A DNA stretch of 64,000 nt from Anaeromyxobacter oryzisoli (GTDB taxonomy: Bacteria > Myxococcota > Myxococcia > Myxococcales > Anaeromyxobacteraceae): positions 62,001-126,000 of the forward strand of contig NZ_JALCZA010000006.1 of assembly GCF_022690765.1 (NCBI RefSeq), read 5' to 3'. Both the position numbers and the translations under genes were made by a program. Under the pieces are notes generated by a model. It saw nothing but the letters and a program-made list of their open reading frames with translations. It searched no databases and had not been told where the DNA came from. Each line of letters begins with the position of its first letter. The first letter of the stretch is position 1. Shown one piece after another: positions 31,150-39,845 of the stretch.

Positions 31150-33990
31150 GTGGACTACAAAAGCACCGTTCACCTCCCGAAGACCGGGTTCGCCATGAAG
31201 GCGAACCTCCCGCAGCGCGAGCCCGAGATCCTGCGTCAGTGGGAAGAGCAAGCGATCTTCCAGCGGCTCGTCGCCCTGAACGCCGGCCGCCCCGGCGCGC
31301 GGCGCTTCGTGCTCCACGACGGCCCGCCGTACGCCAACGGCGACATCCACATCGGCCACGCCCTCAACAAGGTCCTGAAGGACATCATCGTGAAGTACCG
31401 CAACCTCGCCGGCGAGGTCGCGGACTACATCCCGGGCTGGGACTGCCACGGCCTCCCCATCGAGCTGAAGGTCGACAAGGAGCTCGGGCCGAAGAAGCGG
31501 GAGATGGACCGGCCGGCGATCATCGAGGCGTGCCGGAAGTACGCGCAGCGCTGGATCGACAAGCAGCGCACGTCCTTCGTGCGGCTCGGCGTCTTCGGCC
31601 GGTGGGCGACGCCCTACGAGACGATGTCCCGCGGCTACGAGGCCGAGATCGTCCGGTGCTTCGCGCGGGCGGCGGAGAAGGGCTTCCTCTACCGCGGGAA
31701 GAAGCCGGTCTACTGGTGCATCACCGACCGGACCGCGCTCGCCGAGGCCGAGGTCGAGTACGAGGACCACACCTCGCCCTCGATCCTCGTCGCGTTCGAC
31801 CTCGTCTCGCCGCTCCCCTCGCCGAAGCTCGCGGGCCGCAAGGCGCGCCTCGTCATCTGGACGACGACGCCCTGGACCCTCCCCGCGAACCTCGCCATCG
31901 CGGCGCACCCGGACTTCACCTACGTCGCCTACGACCTCGCCGGCACCGTCCTCGTGGTCGCGAAGGACCTGCTCGTCCCGTTCCTCGCCGAGGTCGCGCC
32001 GGGCGAGCTCGCGGTGGGCGACGTCCCCGCGGCGCACTCGCCCGAGGCGCACGAGGCGGCGACCGGCGGCGGCGGCACCGTCCTCGCCGAGCGGCTCGCC
32101 CACCCGGAGCGGGTGCTCGCGTCGTTCGAGGGGAAGGCGCTCGAGGGGCTCCGCTACCGCCACCCGTTCATGGATCGCGAGGGGCCGGTCATCCTCGGCG
32201 AGCACGTGACGCTCGAGGCCGGCACCGGCCTCGTCCACACCGCGACCGGGCACGGGCAGGAGGACTACGCGGTCGGCCTCCGCTACCACCTCCCCATCGT
32301 GAACCCGGTGGACGGCGCCGGGCGGTTCACCGCCGAGGCCGGCAAGTACGTGGGGCGGAAGATCTTCGAGGCGAACCCCGAGATCGTGAAGGACCTCCAC
32401 GCGTCCGGGCACCTCCTCTCGGATCCGAAGGCGACCCTCCGGCACAGCTACCCGCACTGCTGGCGCTGCCACAACCCGGTGGTGTTCCGGGCGACGGACC
32501 AGTGGTTCCTCTCCCTCGACCACGCCGACCTGCGGAAGACCACCCTCGCCGAGATCGACCGGGTCCGGTGGATCCCGCACTGGGGCCGCGAGCGCATCCA
32601 CAACATGATCGAGAACCGCCCGGACTGGTGCCTCTCGCGCCAGCGGACCTGGGGGGTCCCGATCCCGGTCTTCTACTGCGAGCAGTGCAACGAGCCGCTC
32701 CTCTCGCAGGCGGTGATGGACCGGGTCGCCTCCGCCTTCGAGGCGGAGGGGATCGAGGCCTGGTACCGGCGGGAGCCGAAGGAGTTCATCAAGGACGAGA
32801 AGTGCGCCTGCGGCGGGACCACGTTCCGCCGGGAGCAGGACATCCTCGACGTGTGGTTTGACTCGGGCGTGTCCTGGGCGGCGGTCGTCGAGAAGGAGGG
32901 GCTCGGGGTCCCGGTGGACCTCTACCTCGAGGGCTCCGACCAGCACCGCGGCTGGTTCCACTCGTCGCTCCTCACCTCGGTCACCCTCCGCGGCGGCGCG
33001 CCCTACCGGGCGGTGCTCACCCACGGCTTCGTCCTCGACGGGCAGGGCCGGGCGATGTCGAAGAGCATCGGGAACACCGTCGCGCCTGAGGAGGTCATCA
33101 AGAAGTACGGCGCGGACATCCTCCGGCTGTGGGTGTCGGCGGTGGACTACCGCGACGACGTGCGGATCGGCGACGAGATCCTCGCCGGCCTCGCCGAGGG
33201 CTACCGCAAGATCCGCAACACCATCCGCTGGGCGCTCGGCGCGCTCGACGGCTTCGACCCGGCGAAGGACGCGGTGCCGGTGGACGAGCTCCTCCCCATC
33301 GACCGGTGGGCCCTCGCGCGGCTCGTCGCCTGGGACGAGAAGGTGACGAAGGCGTACGAGGACTACGAGTTCCACGTCGCCTACCACGCGACCATGGAGT
33401 TCTGCGCGGTCGAGCTCTCGGCCCTCTACTTCGACGTGATCAAGGACCGGCTGTACACCTGGAAGGAGAGCGGGAAGGCCCGCCGCTCCGCCCAGACCGT
33501 CCTGCACGCGATCGCCGAGGACCTCGTCCGCCTCCTCGCGCCGATCCTCTCCTTCACCTCGAGCGAGGCCTGGGGCTTCCTCCCCGGCCGCTCCGCCGAG
33601 AGCGTCTTCCTCGCCGGCCTCCCGCGGCGCGAGAAGCCCGCGGACGCCGCGACGCTCGAGGAGCGCTACGGGAAGCTCTTCGAGGTGCGGGCGGTCGTGC
33701 AGGGGAAGCTCGAGGAGGCCCGCCGGGCGAAGCTCATCGGCGCGCCGCTCGAGGCGGCGGTCACCGTGCACGCGGAGGGCGAGCAGCGGCGGCTCCTCGA
33801 GGAGGCGCGGGCGGAGCTGCCCTCGCTCTTCATCGTCTCGAAGGTGACCCTCGCCGACGGGCCGCTCGCCGTGGAGGTCGTGCCGGCGGGCGGCGTGAAG
33901 TGCGAGCGCTGCTGGATCTACCGGGACGACGTCGGCCAGGACCCGCGCCACCCGACCATCTGCGCGAAGTGCGCGGACGCCCTCTCATGA
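31150..33990 (+). CDS. ileS: isoleucyl-tRNA synthetase
   Basis: 946 aa class I synthetase charging tRNA-Ile, with editing of mischarged Val. The HIGH motif is in PYANGDIHIGHALNKVLKD, the editing domain lies at about residues 190-400, and the class I KMSKS-like motif is GRAMSKSIGN. The C-terminal zinc site CERCWIYRDDVGQDPRHPTICAKC is complete. The GTG at 31150 (DYKSTVHLPKTGFAMKANLPQ) matches the family N terminus and has GAGG 10 bases upstream. The last four bases overlap lspA (ATGA). Confidence 0.97.
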   Translation: MDYKSTVHLPKTGFAMKANLPQREPEILRQWEEQAIFQRLVALNAGRPGARRFVLHDGPPYANGDIHIGHALNKVLKDIIVKYRNLAGEVADYIPGWDCHGLPIELKVDKELGPKKREMDRPAIIEACRKYAQRWIDKQRTSFVRLGVFGRWATPYETMSRGYEAEIVRCFARAAEKGFLYRGKKPVYWCITDRTALAEAEVEYEDHTSPSILVAFDLVSPLPSPKLAGRKARLVIWTTTPWTLPANLAIAAHPDFTYVAYDLAGTVLVVAKDLLVPFLAEVAPGELAVGDVPAAHSPEAHEAATGGGGTVLAERLAHPERVLASFEGKALEGLRYRHPFMDREGPVILGEHVTLEAGTGLVHTATGHGQEDYAVGLRYHLPIVNPVDGAGRFTAEAGKYVGRKIFEANPEIVKDLHASGHLLSDPKATLRHSYPHCWRCHNPVVFRATDQWFLSLDHADLRKTTLAEIDRVRWIPHWGRERIHNMIENRPDWCLSRQRTWGVPIPVFYCEQCNEPLLSQAVMDRVASAFEAEGIEAWYRREPKEFIKDEKCACGGTTFRREQDILDVWFDSGVSWAAVVEKEGLGVPVDLYLEGSDQHRGWFHSSLLTSVTLRGGAPYRAVLTHGFVLDGQGRAMSKSIGNTVAPEEVIKKYGADILRLWVSAVDYRDDVRIGDEILAGLAEGYRKIRNTIRWALGALDGFDPAKDAVPVDELLPIDRWALARLVAWDEKVTKAYEDYEFHVAYHATMEFCAVELSALYFDVIKDRLYTWKESGKARRSAQTVLHAIAEDLVRLLAPILSFTSSEAWGFLPGRSAESVFLAGLPRREKPADAATLEERYGKLFEVRAVVQGKLEEARRAKLIGAPLEAAVTVHAEGEQRRLLEEARAELPSLFIVSKVTLADGPLAVEVVPAGGVKCERCWIYRDDVGQDPRHPTICAKCADALS

Positions 33991-34604
33991 TGAAGCCGCT
34001 CTCGAAGTGGAGGCTCCTCGGCCTCCTGTTCGCGCTCTGCCTCGTCGCCGACCAGTGGACCAAGTTCCTGGCGGTCGAGCGGCTCACGGTCGTGTTCGAC
34101 CGCGGCGGCGACCATGGGCTCCTCGAGAAGGTCCGCGGGTTCTACGCGTACCGGCACCTCGAGCCGCTCGCGACCGAGCCGTACTACGTGGTCCGGCCGC
34201 TGTGGCGGATGAACTACGTCGAGAACCCCGGCGCCGCGTGGGGGATGTTCCGCACCCTGCCGCCGGAGATCCGGAACGGCTTCTTCACGCTCGTCTCCCT
34301 CGGGGCCGTCGGGTTCATCCTCTACTACTACCGGCGGCTCCGGCAGGATCAGCGCTTCCTCCAGGTCGCGCTCGCGTTCGTCCTCGCCGGCGCGGTGGGG
34401 AACTTCGTGGACCGGCTCGCCCGCCGGTACGTGATCGACTTCATCGAGTGGTACTGGTGGAACCGGACCGACATCCGCTGGCCCACCTTCAACATCGCCG
34501 ACTCGCTCATCGTGGTGGGCGTCGCGATGCTCGTGCTCCACCCCGGCGCGAAGAAGGAGCCGCTCCCCGTCGCGGGCGAGGGGCGCGCGCCCTCCCGGGC
34601 CTGA
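33987..34604 (+). CDS. lspA: lipoprotein signal peptidase
   Basis: 205 aa inner-membrane aspartyl protease that removes signal peptides from prolipoproteins. Four helices are visible, starting LLGLLFALCLVADQWTKFLAVERL. The catalytic Asp residues are in AGAVGNFVDRLARRYVIDF and FNIADSLIVVGV, and NYVENPGAAWGMF is the conserved loop. At 205 aa it is longer than the usual ~165; the extra ~35 residues (VFDRGGDHGLL to VVRPLWRM) lie in the first periplasmic loop. It starts in the ileS stop codon and precedes lgt, so two of the three lipoprotein-maturation steps are encoded together. Confidence 0.96.
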   Translation: MMKPLSKWRLLGLLFALCLVADQWTKFLAVERLTVVFDRGGDHGLLEKVRGFYAYRHLEPLATEPYYVVRPLWRMNYVENPGAAWGMFRTLPPEIRNGFFTLVSLGAVGFILYYYRRLRQDQRFLQVALAFVLAGAVGNFVDRLARRYVIDFIEWYWWNRTDIRWPTFNIADSLIVVGVAMLVLHPGAKKEPLPVAGEGRAPSRA

Positions 34605-34622
34605 CCGCGGGGGCCGTCCGCC

Positions 34623-35702
34623 ATGCTGCCCGTCCTGTTCCGTGTCGTGATCCCCGCGGGCTGGGGGACCCCGGTCGCGATCCTCGCTGCCCTCGCGATC
34701 GTCGTCGTCCGCCTCGTCGCCGCGGTCCGCGCGGCCGCCCGCGAGGGCGAGCGGCTCCCGGCCGTCCGGGCGATCAAGGGCGAGCTCCTCTTCGCCGCGG
34801 TGCTGGCCGCGATCGTCGCCGCCCTCCGGCGGTCCGGCGTCCTCGCGGGCGAGCTGGTCCTGCCGGTCCACTCCTACGGCCTCCTCATCGCCACCGGGTT
34901 CCTCGCCGGGGTCTGGCTCGCGCAGCGCGAGGCGCGGCGGCGCGGCCAGGACGCGGAGCGGATCGGCGACCTCGCCTTCTGGATCCTCGTCTCCGCGCTG
35001 GTGGGGAGCCGCGTCTACTTCATCCTGGTGAACTGGGGCGACTACTTCGGCCCCGGCTTCCTCGCCGACACCGCGCTCGGCCGGATCCCCCGGGTCCTCG
35101 CCATCTGGGAGGGCGGGCTCGTGTTCTACGGCGGCTTCATCGGGGCCGCCCTCACCGCCTGGCTCTACATGCGGCGCCACGGCATGCCGTTCCTCGCCTA
35201 CGCCGACACGATCATCCCGTCGGTCGCGATCGGTCACTTCTTCGGGCGGCTCGGCTGCTTCTGCGCGGGCTGCTGCTGGGGCGGCGTCGCGTCCGAGCAC
35301 CTCCCGTGGGCGGCGCGTTTCCCGCCCCAGTCGCTCGCGTACCAGACGTTCGCCGCCCGCGCGAACCCCGGCGCGTTCCTCGCCGCCGACGGCGCGACCA
35401 CGCTGCCGCTCCACCCTACCCAGCTCTACGAGTCGCTCGGCGAGCTCGGCCTCTTCCTCCTCCTCGCCTTCGTGGTGCGCCCCCGGAAGCGGTTCCACGG
35501 CCAGGTCCTCGCGAGCTGGCTCCTCCTCTACGCGGTGCTGCGCTGGACGGTGGAGGTGTTCCGCGGCGACGTGGAGCGCGGGGTGTACCTCGGGCTCGGC
35601 GCGGGCCAGTGGACCTCGCTCGTGATCTTCGGGGTGGGCGCGGCGCTCTGGGCCTTGGCGCGCCGGCGCCCGGCGGTGGCGCGCGCGGCTGGGGCGATGT
35701 AG
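34623..35702 (+). CDS. lgt: prolipoprotein diacylglyceryl transferase
   Basis: 359 aa multi-pass inner-membrane enzyme that transfers diacylglycerol to the lipobox Cys. Motifs: VHSYGLLIATGFLAGVWLAQREA, ALVGSRVYFILVNW, VFYGGFIGAALTAWLYM and the signature GHFFGRLGCFCAGCCWGGVA, then LHPTQLYESLGELGLFLLL. An extra N-terminal hydrophobic region of about 75 residues (VAILAALAIVVVRLVAAVRAAA and LLFAAVLAAIVAALRRSG) precedes the standard fold. It lies 18 bases after lspA in the same operon. Confidence 0.95.
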   Translation: MLPVLFRVVIPAGWGTPVAILAALAIVVVRLVAAVRAAAREGERLPAVRAIKGELLFAAVLAAIVAALRRSGVLAGELVLPVHSYGLLIATGFLAGVWLAQREARRRGQDAERIGDLAFWILVSALVGSRVYFILVNWGDYFGPGFLADTALGRIPRVLAIWEGGLVFYGGFIGAALTAWLYMRRHGMPFLAYADTIIPSVAIGHFFGRLGCFCAGCCWGGVASEHLPWAARFPPQSLAYQTFAARANPGAFLAADGATTLPLHPTQLYESLGELGLFLLLAFVVRPRKRFHGQVLASWLLLYAVLRWTVEVFRGDVERGVYLGLGAGQWTSLVIFGVGAALWALARRRPAVARAAGAM

Positions 35703-35775
35703 GCGCGGCGCGCGCCGGGCGCGCGCGGTCGCCGAGCGTTGATCGCCGGCCGTCGGCGCCGATACACTCCGCGCC

Positions 35776-36540
35776 GTGCCGCTCCCTCCGCAGATGCCGC
35801 CCGGCCGGCCCGGCGCGCCCGGTCGCCCCGGGTCGTCGCTCGCCGCCCCGGATCCGGCCCAGGACCGCCGCCACCAGAACGACCAGCTCGCCGAGGAAGC
35901 CCAGGCCCTCGAGGAGGAGCTCGAGGGGCTGAAGGCCCGCTACGAGCAGTACTTCCTCGGCGTCGAGCGGCGCGAGCCGGTGAAGTGGCGCGAGGACGTG
36001 AAGAAGAAGATCCTCCGCCTCAAGGGCGCCTTCACCCGGAACGCCGGCCTCCGGTTCAAGATCCAGTCGCTGCACGCGCGCTACCTCTCGTACGAGCGGC
36101 TCTGGCTGCGGCACGCGCGGGAGAAGGAGGAGGGGACGTACCGGCGCGATGTCGTCAAGGCGCGGCGGCGCCCCGGGGAGGAGGCGCCCGCGCCGGCGAC
36201 GGCCGCCGGGACGGCGGGCGCGCCAACCCCTGCGCCCGCCGCCACATTGCCGACGGCGCCGAGCGGATCCGGGCCGAAGCCCGGCGCGCCCGCAGCGGCA
36301 CGCCCCGCGGCGGCCGGCTCGTCGGGCGGCGAGGCGCAGCTCAGGGCGCTGTACGACGCGTACGTCGCCGCGAAGAAGAGCTGTAACGAGGACGTGTCGC
36401 GGCTCACCTACGAGGCCGTGGCGCGCACTGTCTCGAAGCAGGTGCCGGAGCTGATGGCGAAGTACAAGGCGCGCTCGGTGGACTTCAAGGTCGAGGTGAA
36501 GAACGGGAAGGCCGTGCTGAAGGCCATCCCGAAGGTGTGA
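35776..36540 (+). CDS. hypothetical protein resembling a myxobacterial MXAN_5187 C-terminal-domain family
   Basis: 254 aa, GTG start. The N-terminal part is proline-rich and then a coiled coil (NDQLAEEAQALEEELEGLKARYEQYFLGVERREP). A basic stretch VKWREDVKKKILRLKGAFTRNAGLRFKIQSLHARYLSYERLW follows. A disordered Ala/Pro linker separates it from a C-terminal ~75-residue domain, EAQLRALYDAYVAAKKSCNEDVSRLTYEAVARTVSKQVPELM, ending VKNGKAVLKAIPKV. I recall a myxobacterial domain with a similar end but cannot verify it. No membrane segment. It is 73 bases downstream of lgt. Function unknown. Confidence 0.75.
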   Translation: MPLPPQMPPGRPGAPGRPGSSLAAPDPAQDRRHQNDQLAEEAQALEEELEGLKARYEQYFLGVERREPVKWREDVKKKILRLKGAFTRNAGLRFKIQSLHARYLSYERLWLRHAREKEEGTYRRDVVKARRRPGEEAPAPATAAGTAGAPTPAPAATLPTAPSGSGPKPGAPAAARPAAAGSSGGEAQLRALYDAYVAAKKSCNEDVSRLTYEAVARTVSKQVPELMAKYKARSVDFKVEVKNGKAVLKAIPKV

Positions 36541-37026
36541 CGCTTCGCGGCCTCCGCGCGGCGCTCGCCCTTTCTCCTGCGCGTCGCGCAGGCTCGGGCC
36601 GCTCGGTCCGACTGAGCGTCGAAGCGGCGGCCGCCACCATCCTCGAGCTCTCGCCGGAGTTCACCGTGGCGCGCCGGATTGACGCCGCGCGGATGCGCCC
36701 GAGCGCGACGCGTGGTCCTCGGGGACGTGCAGGAGCCGCACGCGCTTTCGGTGCCGCCCTCCGCGCGTGGCGTGCGACGCTGGCTGCAACCGGGTGCTTC
36801 AACCCTCCGGCGCGTTTCCCCCGTTCGGCCCGAGCGCAGAGGTCGCGCCCCGGCCGCAGGGTCGAAGGCCGGCCGAGCGCACCTCGAACGGTCCCGGCGG
36901 CGCTCCAGCCTGGTCGCGCGCGCGGCCTCACCCGCGCGGTGGCGACTCATGCGAGGAGGTGTCCCGCAAGGACGCGAGTGCGCAACGTGCCTCCGCTGAG
37001 CGATCCGGAGCGGGGGTCCCGCAGCC
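36541..37026. other. 486-base stretch without a supported gene
   Basis: Reading frames are open on several strands but are dominated by Arg, Ala and Pro and have no ribosome site. The long minus-strand frame here is antisense to tRNA-Phe further right and is a known kind of artefact. I see nothing else, apart from small inverted repeats. Confidence 0.45.
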
Positions 37027-37482
37027 GTGCACCCGAAGGCCGTCATCGCGGCGCTCGCCGCCTCCGTCCTCGTCGTCGCGTGCGCGCCGCGCGACGCGGA
37101 GATCCGGCGAGCACGGATGGCGGCGGAGCGGCGGAGCCTCGAGGCCACGCTCGACGCGCTCGAGGAGCGGCTCCTCGTGGACCAGGCCCGCGTCCGCTTC
37201 TGGCGGGAGATGCGGGAGCGGCACGAGAGCGTCACCGCGATCGCCTGCACGTCGCTCGAGGAGCACGCCGCCGAGATGGCGCGCCTCCGCGTCCGGCCCG
37301 GCGACGGGCGGGAGCTCGCCGCGCGCCGGCGCTCGGTCGAGCGCGCCCGCGTCGCGAGCGCCAGCCTGGCACCGGCCGAGCCGGCGACCGCCGCGCCGGT
37401 GCCCGCGTCGATGCCAGCGCCGCGCCCCGACGGCCCCGCGTCCGCGCGTGCGCCCTCCGCCGCGTCCGCCCTCGCCCCGTGA
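37027..37482 (+). CDS. small lipoprotein with a coiled coil, function unknown
   Basis: 151 aa, GTG start. The signal peptide HPKAVIAALAASVLVVAC has a lipobox (LVVA-C at residue 19). Mature residues 22-75 form a charged coiled coil (RDAEIRRARMAAERRSLEATLDALEERLLVDQARVRFWREM). A single mid-protein Cys (AIACTSLEEHAAEMARLRV) follows, and the C terminus is Ala/Pro-rich. Third-position GC bias is consistent with coding. No known family recognised. It lies just upstream of tRNA-Phe. Confidence 0.7.
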   Translation: MHPKAVIAALAASVLVVACAPRDAEIRRARMAAERRSLEATLDALEERLLVDQARVRFWREMRERHESVTAIACTSLEEHAAEMARLRVRPGDGRELAARRRSVERARVASASLAPAEPATAAPVPASMPAPRPDGPASARAPSAASALAP

Positions 37483-37624
37483 GCCGCTGCGCGGCTGCCG
37501 CGTCGCGCCGTGCGTTCGCCGGGGCGAGCCGCCGCCCGGCGGGCGTTTTCGATTTGCGTTCGGGCCCGAGCGATCGTAAAAGGGCACCCCGCGCCGCTCC
37601 GGCGGCGCGGTGGTGACGCAGGAC

Positions 37625-37697
37625 GCCTGGGTAGCTCAGTCGGTAGAGCAGGGGACTGAAAATCCCCGTGTCGGTGGTTCGATTCCGCCCCCAGGCA
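37625..37697 (+). tRNA. trnF: tRNA-Phe (anticodon GAA)
   Basis: 73 bases. The acceptor GCCTGGG pairs with CCCAGGC; D arm GCTCAGTCGGTAGAGC; anticodon arm GGGGA-CTGAAAA-TCCCC with GAA; T arm GGTGG-TTCGATT-CCGCC. Discriminator A. The CCA end is not encoded (CAC follows), unlike the tRNA-Gln at 23.5 kb. Confidence 0.97.
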
Positions 37698-37720
37698 CAC
37701 TTCCTAGCCCGTTCATCTGG

Positions 37721-37750
37721 AGCCCCGTGGACCGAGCAGTCCGCGGGGCT
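37721..37750 (+). terminator. hairpin downstream of tRNA-Phe
   Basis: An 11-bp stem with one G-T pair: AGCCCCGTGGA with TCCGCGGGGCT. It is followed by TCACTGTTTC, a weak T tail. Probable tRNA transcript terminator. Confidence 0.6.
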
Positions 37751-38186
37751 TCACTGTTTCCGGACGACGACTCGTCGATGTCCGTCGAGGCGAACGCCTG
37801 TCCCCCCGACTCTCCTCGTTCACCTCGGTTCGCGCCGGCTCTGCTACCGATTCACAATCGGAGACGCCGCGGAATGGAGGACTTCAGCATCGCCGGCCCT
37901 GGTCAACGCGAGCAGCGCCCCCGGTCACGGCGGAGGAGGTCCTCGTCCGGTTGCTCGTGAAGCACGTTCGACCCCGTGGTGGTCGCAGAGGAGATGCGCC
38001 TTCCGGTGGACGAACGAGCCGGCGGCAAACCTTGCCATCCGGAGCTGGTTCCGAGTCCGGCGCGTCCCGTCGCCGTCCACGCCGGAAGGGCGGCCCGACC
38101 GCGCATGCACCCGGCGGGCGGGCCGACCTCGGGACGCCTTGCCGGGGCATCCCGCGCATCCATAGAACCATGACCGGAGCGTGGTC
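37751..38186. other. non-coding stretch before the decayed toxin-antitoxin locus
   Basis: 436 bases with no supported gene. Composition is slightly less GC-rich than neighbours. It may be remnant sequence left by loss or insertion next to the tRNA, but I found no integrase, direct repeat of the tRNA end, or IS fragment. Confidence 0.4.
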
Positions 38187-38791
38187 ATGGTTTCCGAAAG
38201 CCTCACCGCCGCCCTCACCCTCAAGGAGACGTCCGTCCTCTCCGGCGCGCCGGAGAAGGCCATTCGCCACGAGCTCGGCGCCCGGATCGTGCGCGCGGGC
38301 GCTCGCGCGGGCGGCGGCGGTTCGGCCCGAGGGAGGTTGTCTACTTCGTCATCGTGCACGAGCTGCCGGTCGGGCTCGACAAGCGGCTGCGGAAGGAGCT
38401 GTTCGACCTCCTCGCCACGAACAAGGAGCGCGCGGGCCACTGGCGCCGCGAGGCCCACCGCCTCGTCCTGGAAGGCCACGTCCCGGTCGTCCTCCCCACC
38501 GACGAGGTAGAGCGGCGGGTGGAGGAGCGGGTCGGCACGTTCCTCCGCGGCCGGAGCCGGGTGGTCTCGCGTCCGGAGATCCTCGGCGGCGAGCCCGTCT
38601 TCGAGGGCACCCGCATCGCGGTGCGCTTCGTCGGGGATCGGGCCAGGAAGGGCGAGCCGATAGCCGATCTGCTCGAAGACTATCCAGCGCTCCGGGCCGA
38701 GGACGTCGAGTTCGCGAAGATGTACGTCGCCCTCGGCCGCCCGCCGGGACGTCCGAAGAAGCGGCCGAAGTTCGTCCGTGGTGACGGGTGA
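38187..38791 (+). pseudogene. DUF433-type antitoxin gene, frameshifted
   Basis: The first 40 codons (MVSESLTAALTLKETSVLSGAPEKAIRHELGARIVRAG) read in one frame; from about 38330 the sense continues in another frame, RFGPREVVYFVIVHELPVGLDKRLRKELFDLL to the C-terminal DUF433 domain (SRPEILGGEPVFEGTRIAVRFVGDRARKGEPIADLLEDYPAL). The shift is consistent with loss of one base in the G/C run near 38305-38335. DUF433 proteins are usually antitoxins of PIN-like (DUF5615) toxins, and such a gene follows with a GTGA overlap. A downstream start at 38354 (GTG) could still make a truncated C-terminal domain. Confidence 0.8.
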
Positions 38792-39023
38792 ACGTCCTCG
38801 TCGACGAGAACCTCACCCCGTCTTTGGTGCAGCGCCTCGCCGCGAAGGGCGTCGCGGCCGTCCACGTCGCGCACATCGGGATGCCTGGCGCGACGGACCC
38901 CGAGGTCTGGACGTACGCCTACGGAGCACGACCAGATCGTCGTCGATGAACGCGGAGGACTTCCTCCACCTCGCCGGCGGGGTCGAGCTGTACCCTCGTC
39001 GTCCTGCGCGGTGCCAGCCTGAC
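38788..39023 (+). pseudogene. DUF5615 PIN-like toxin gene, decayed
   Basis: The GTG start (NVLVDENLTPSLVQRLAAKGVAAVHVAHIGMPGATDPEVWTYAY) is the typical DUF5615/PIN-like N terminus with the acidic DEN site. The original frame stops at 38947. The expected continuation appears in other frames: EHDQIVV, then MNAEDFLHLAGGVELYP, then VVLRGASLT, meaning extra single bases near 38923, 38945 and 38996. Three frame breaks in 80 bases make this a real pseudogene rather than one reading error. It was paired with the antitoxin upstream. Confidence 0.8.
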
Positions 39024-39572
39024 CTACCGAACCGAATCTAGAGCCATCACCAGGAGGCCGTTGGTCTCGCAGATGAAGGCAACCATGTGGCCGTCCGGCG
39101 ATATGCGTGGCGCACCGCACGTCTCAAAGTCGGAGCTCGAGACGAACCGTGGAGGCTTCCCGTCGCGAGTGACGACCAGCACCGTGCTCAGTCCCTTGCG
39201 GCTGAATTCGACCCGAATCGGGCCGCGTTCGGCGACATCCGGGCTCGGCTCGATTGGAGGCGTCCACTGTTTCACGAGAGTCGGATCGAGTGGCGTAACG
39301 GCTGCGCGGTTCTCGATCACACCGAGGCGTTCACCTCCGCGCCACGTCGCGGCCCTGAGCGAGATCCGTTGAAGGTCGACCTTGGTCCACGTGCCCATCA
39401 CGTTGCCGGCGACGTAACGAGAGTCCGGCGACCAGATCGGATAGTCGTCGAGCGCGGAGGTGGGCAAGACGAGCGCCGTGTCCACGTCGAGGCGCCTCAG
39501 CTCCTGTCGGAGTCCGCCAACGGGCGTCGCAGCGAGGAGGCCCGCAGCGAGCAACTGCGCTAACGATCCCAT
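39024..39572 (-). CDS. secreted PD40/WD40-like propeller fragment
   Basis: 182 aa. An N-terminal hydrophobic segment (MGSLAQLLAAGLLAATPVGGL) looks like a signal peptide. Two TolB/PD40-type repeats are visible: DDYPIWSPDSRYVAGNVMGTW and CGAPRISPDGHMVAFICETNG, with a third weak one between. A full propeller needs more repeats, so it is a short family member or a remnant. It is convergent with the decayed toxin gene. No ribosome site is clear. Function unknown. Confidence 0.6.
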   Translation of the reverse strand: MGSLAQLLAAGLLAATPVGGLRQELRRLDVDTALVLPTSALDDYPIWSPDSRYVAGNVMGTWTKVDLQRISLRAATWRGGERLGVIENRAAVTPLDPTLVKQWTPPIEPSPDVAERGPIRVEFSRKGLSTVLVVTRDGKPPRFVSSSDFETCGAPRISPDGHMVAFICETNGLLVMALDSVR

Positions 39573-39845
39573 GACCGCCGAGAATCGCACCCTCTCTCGG
39601 GATGGACAACCCGAACCTTCGACGCACTGTGAACCAGCCGGGAGCATCGTGATTCGTGGGGATCCCGGTGAGCAGGGCCAGCATCCGAGCATCACGCGAG
39701 GCACACCCGCCGATCGAGGTGGCGCTCGGGAAGCCGGCGAAGACGTGGCGAAGCCGCGGTCCGGCGGACACGTCCTCCGTGGCGGTTGCGCTCCGCGCCG
39801 GCGGCCGTCGTCGCCTCGTCTCGGGCGCGACACAGGAGGGGAACC

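Noticed and set aside
36408-37700. Long minus-strand reading frame beginning MCLGAESNHRHGDFQSPALPTELP
   Set aside because: Its start is antisense to tRNA-Phe and the rest is Arg/Ala-rich. This is a common false gene.
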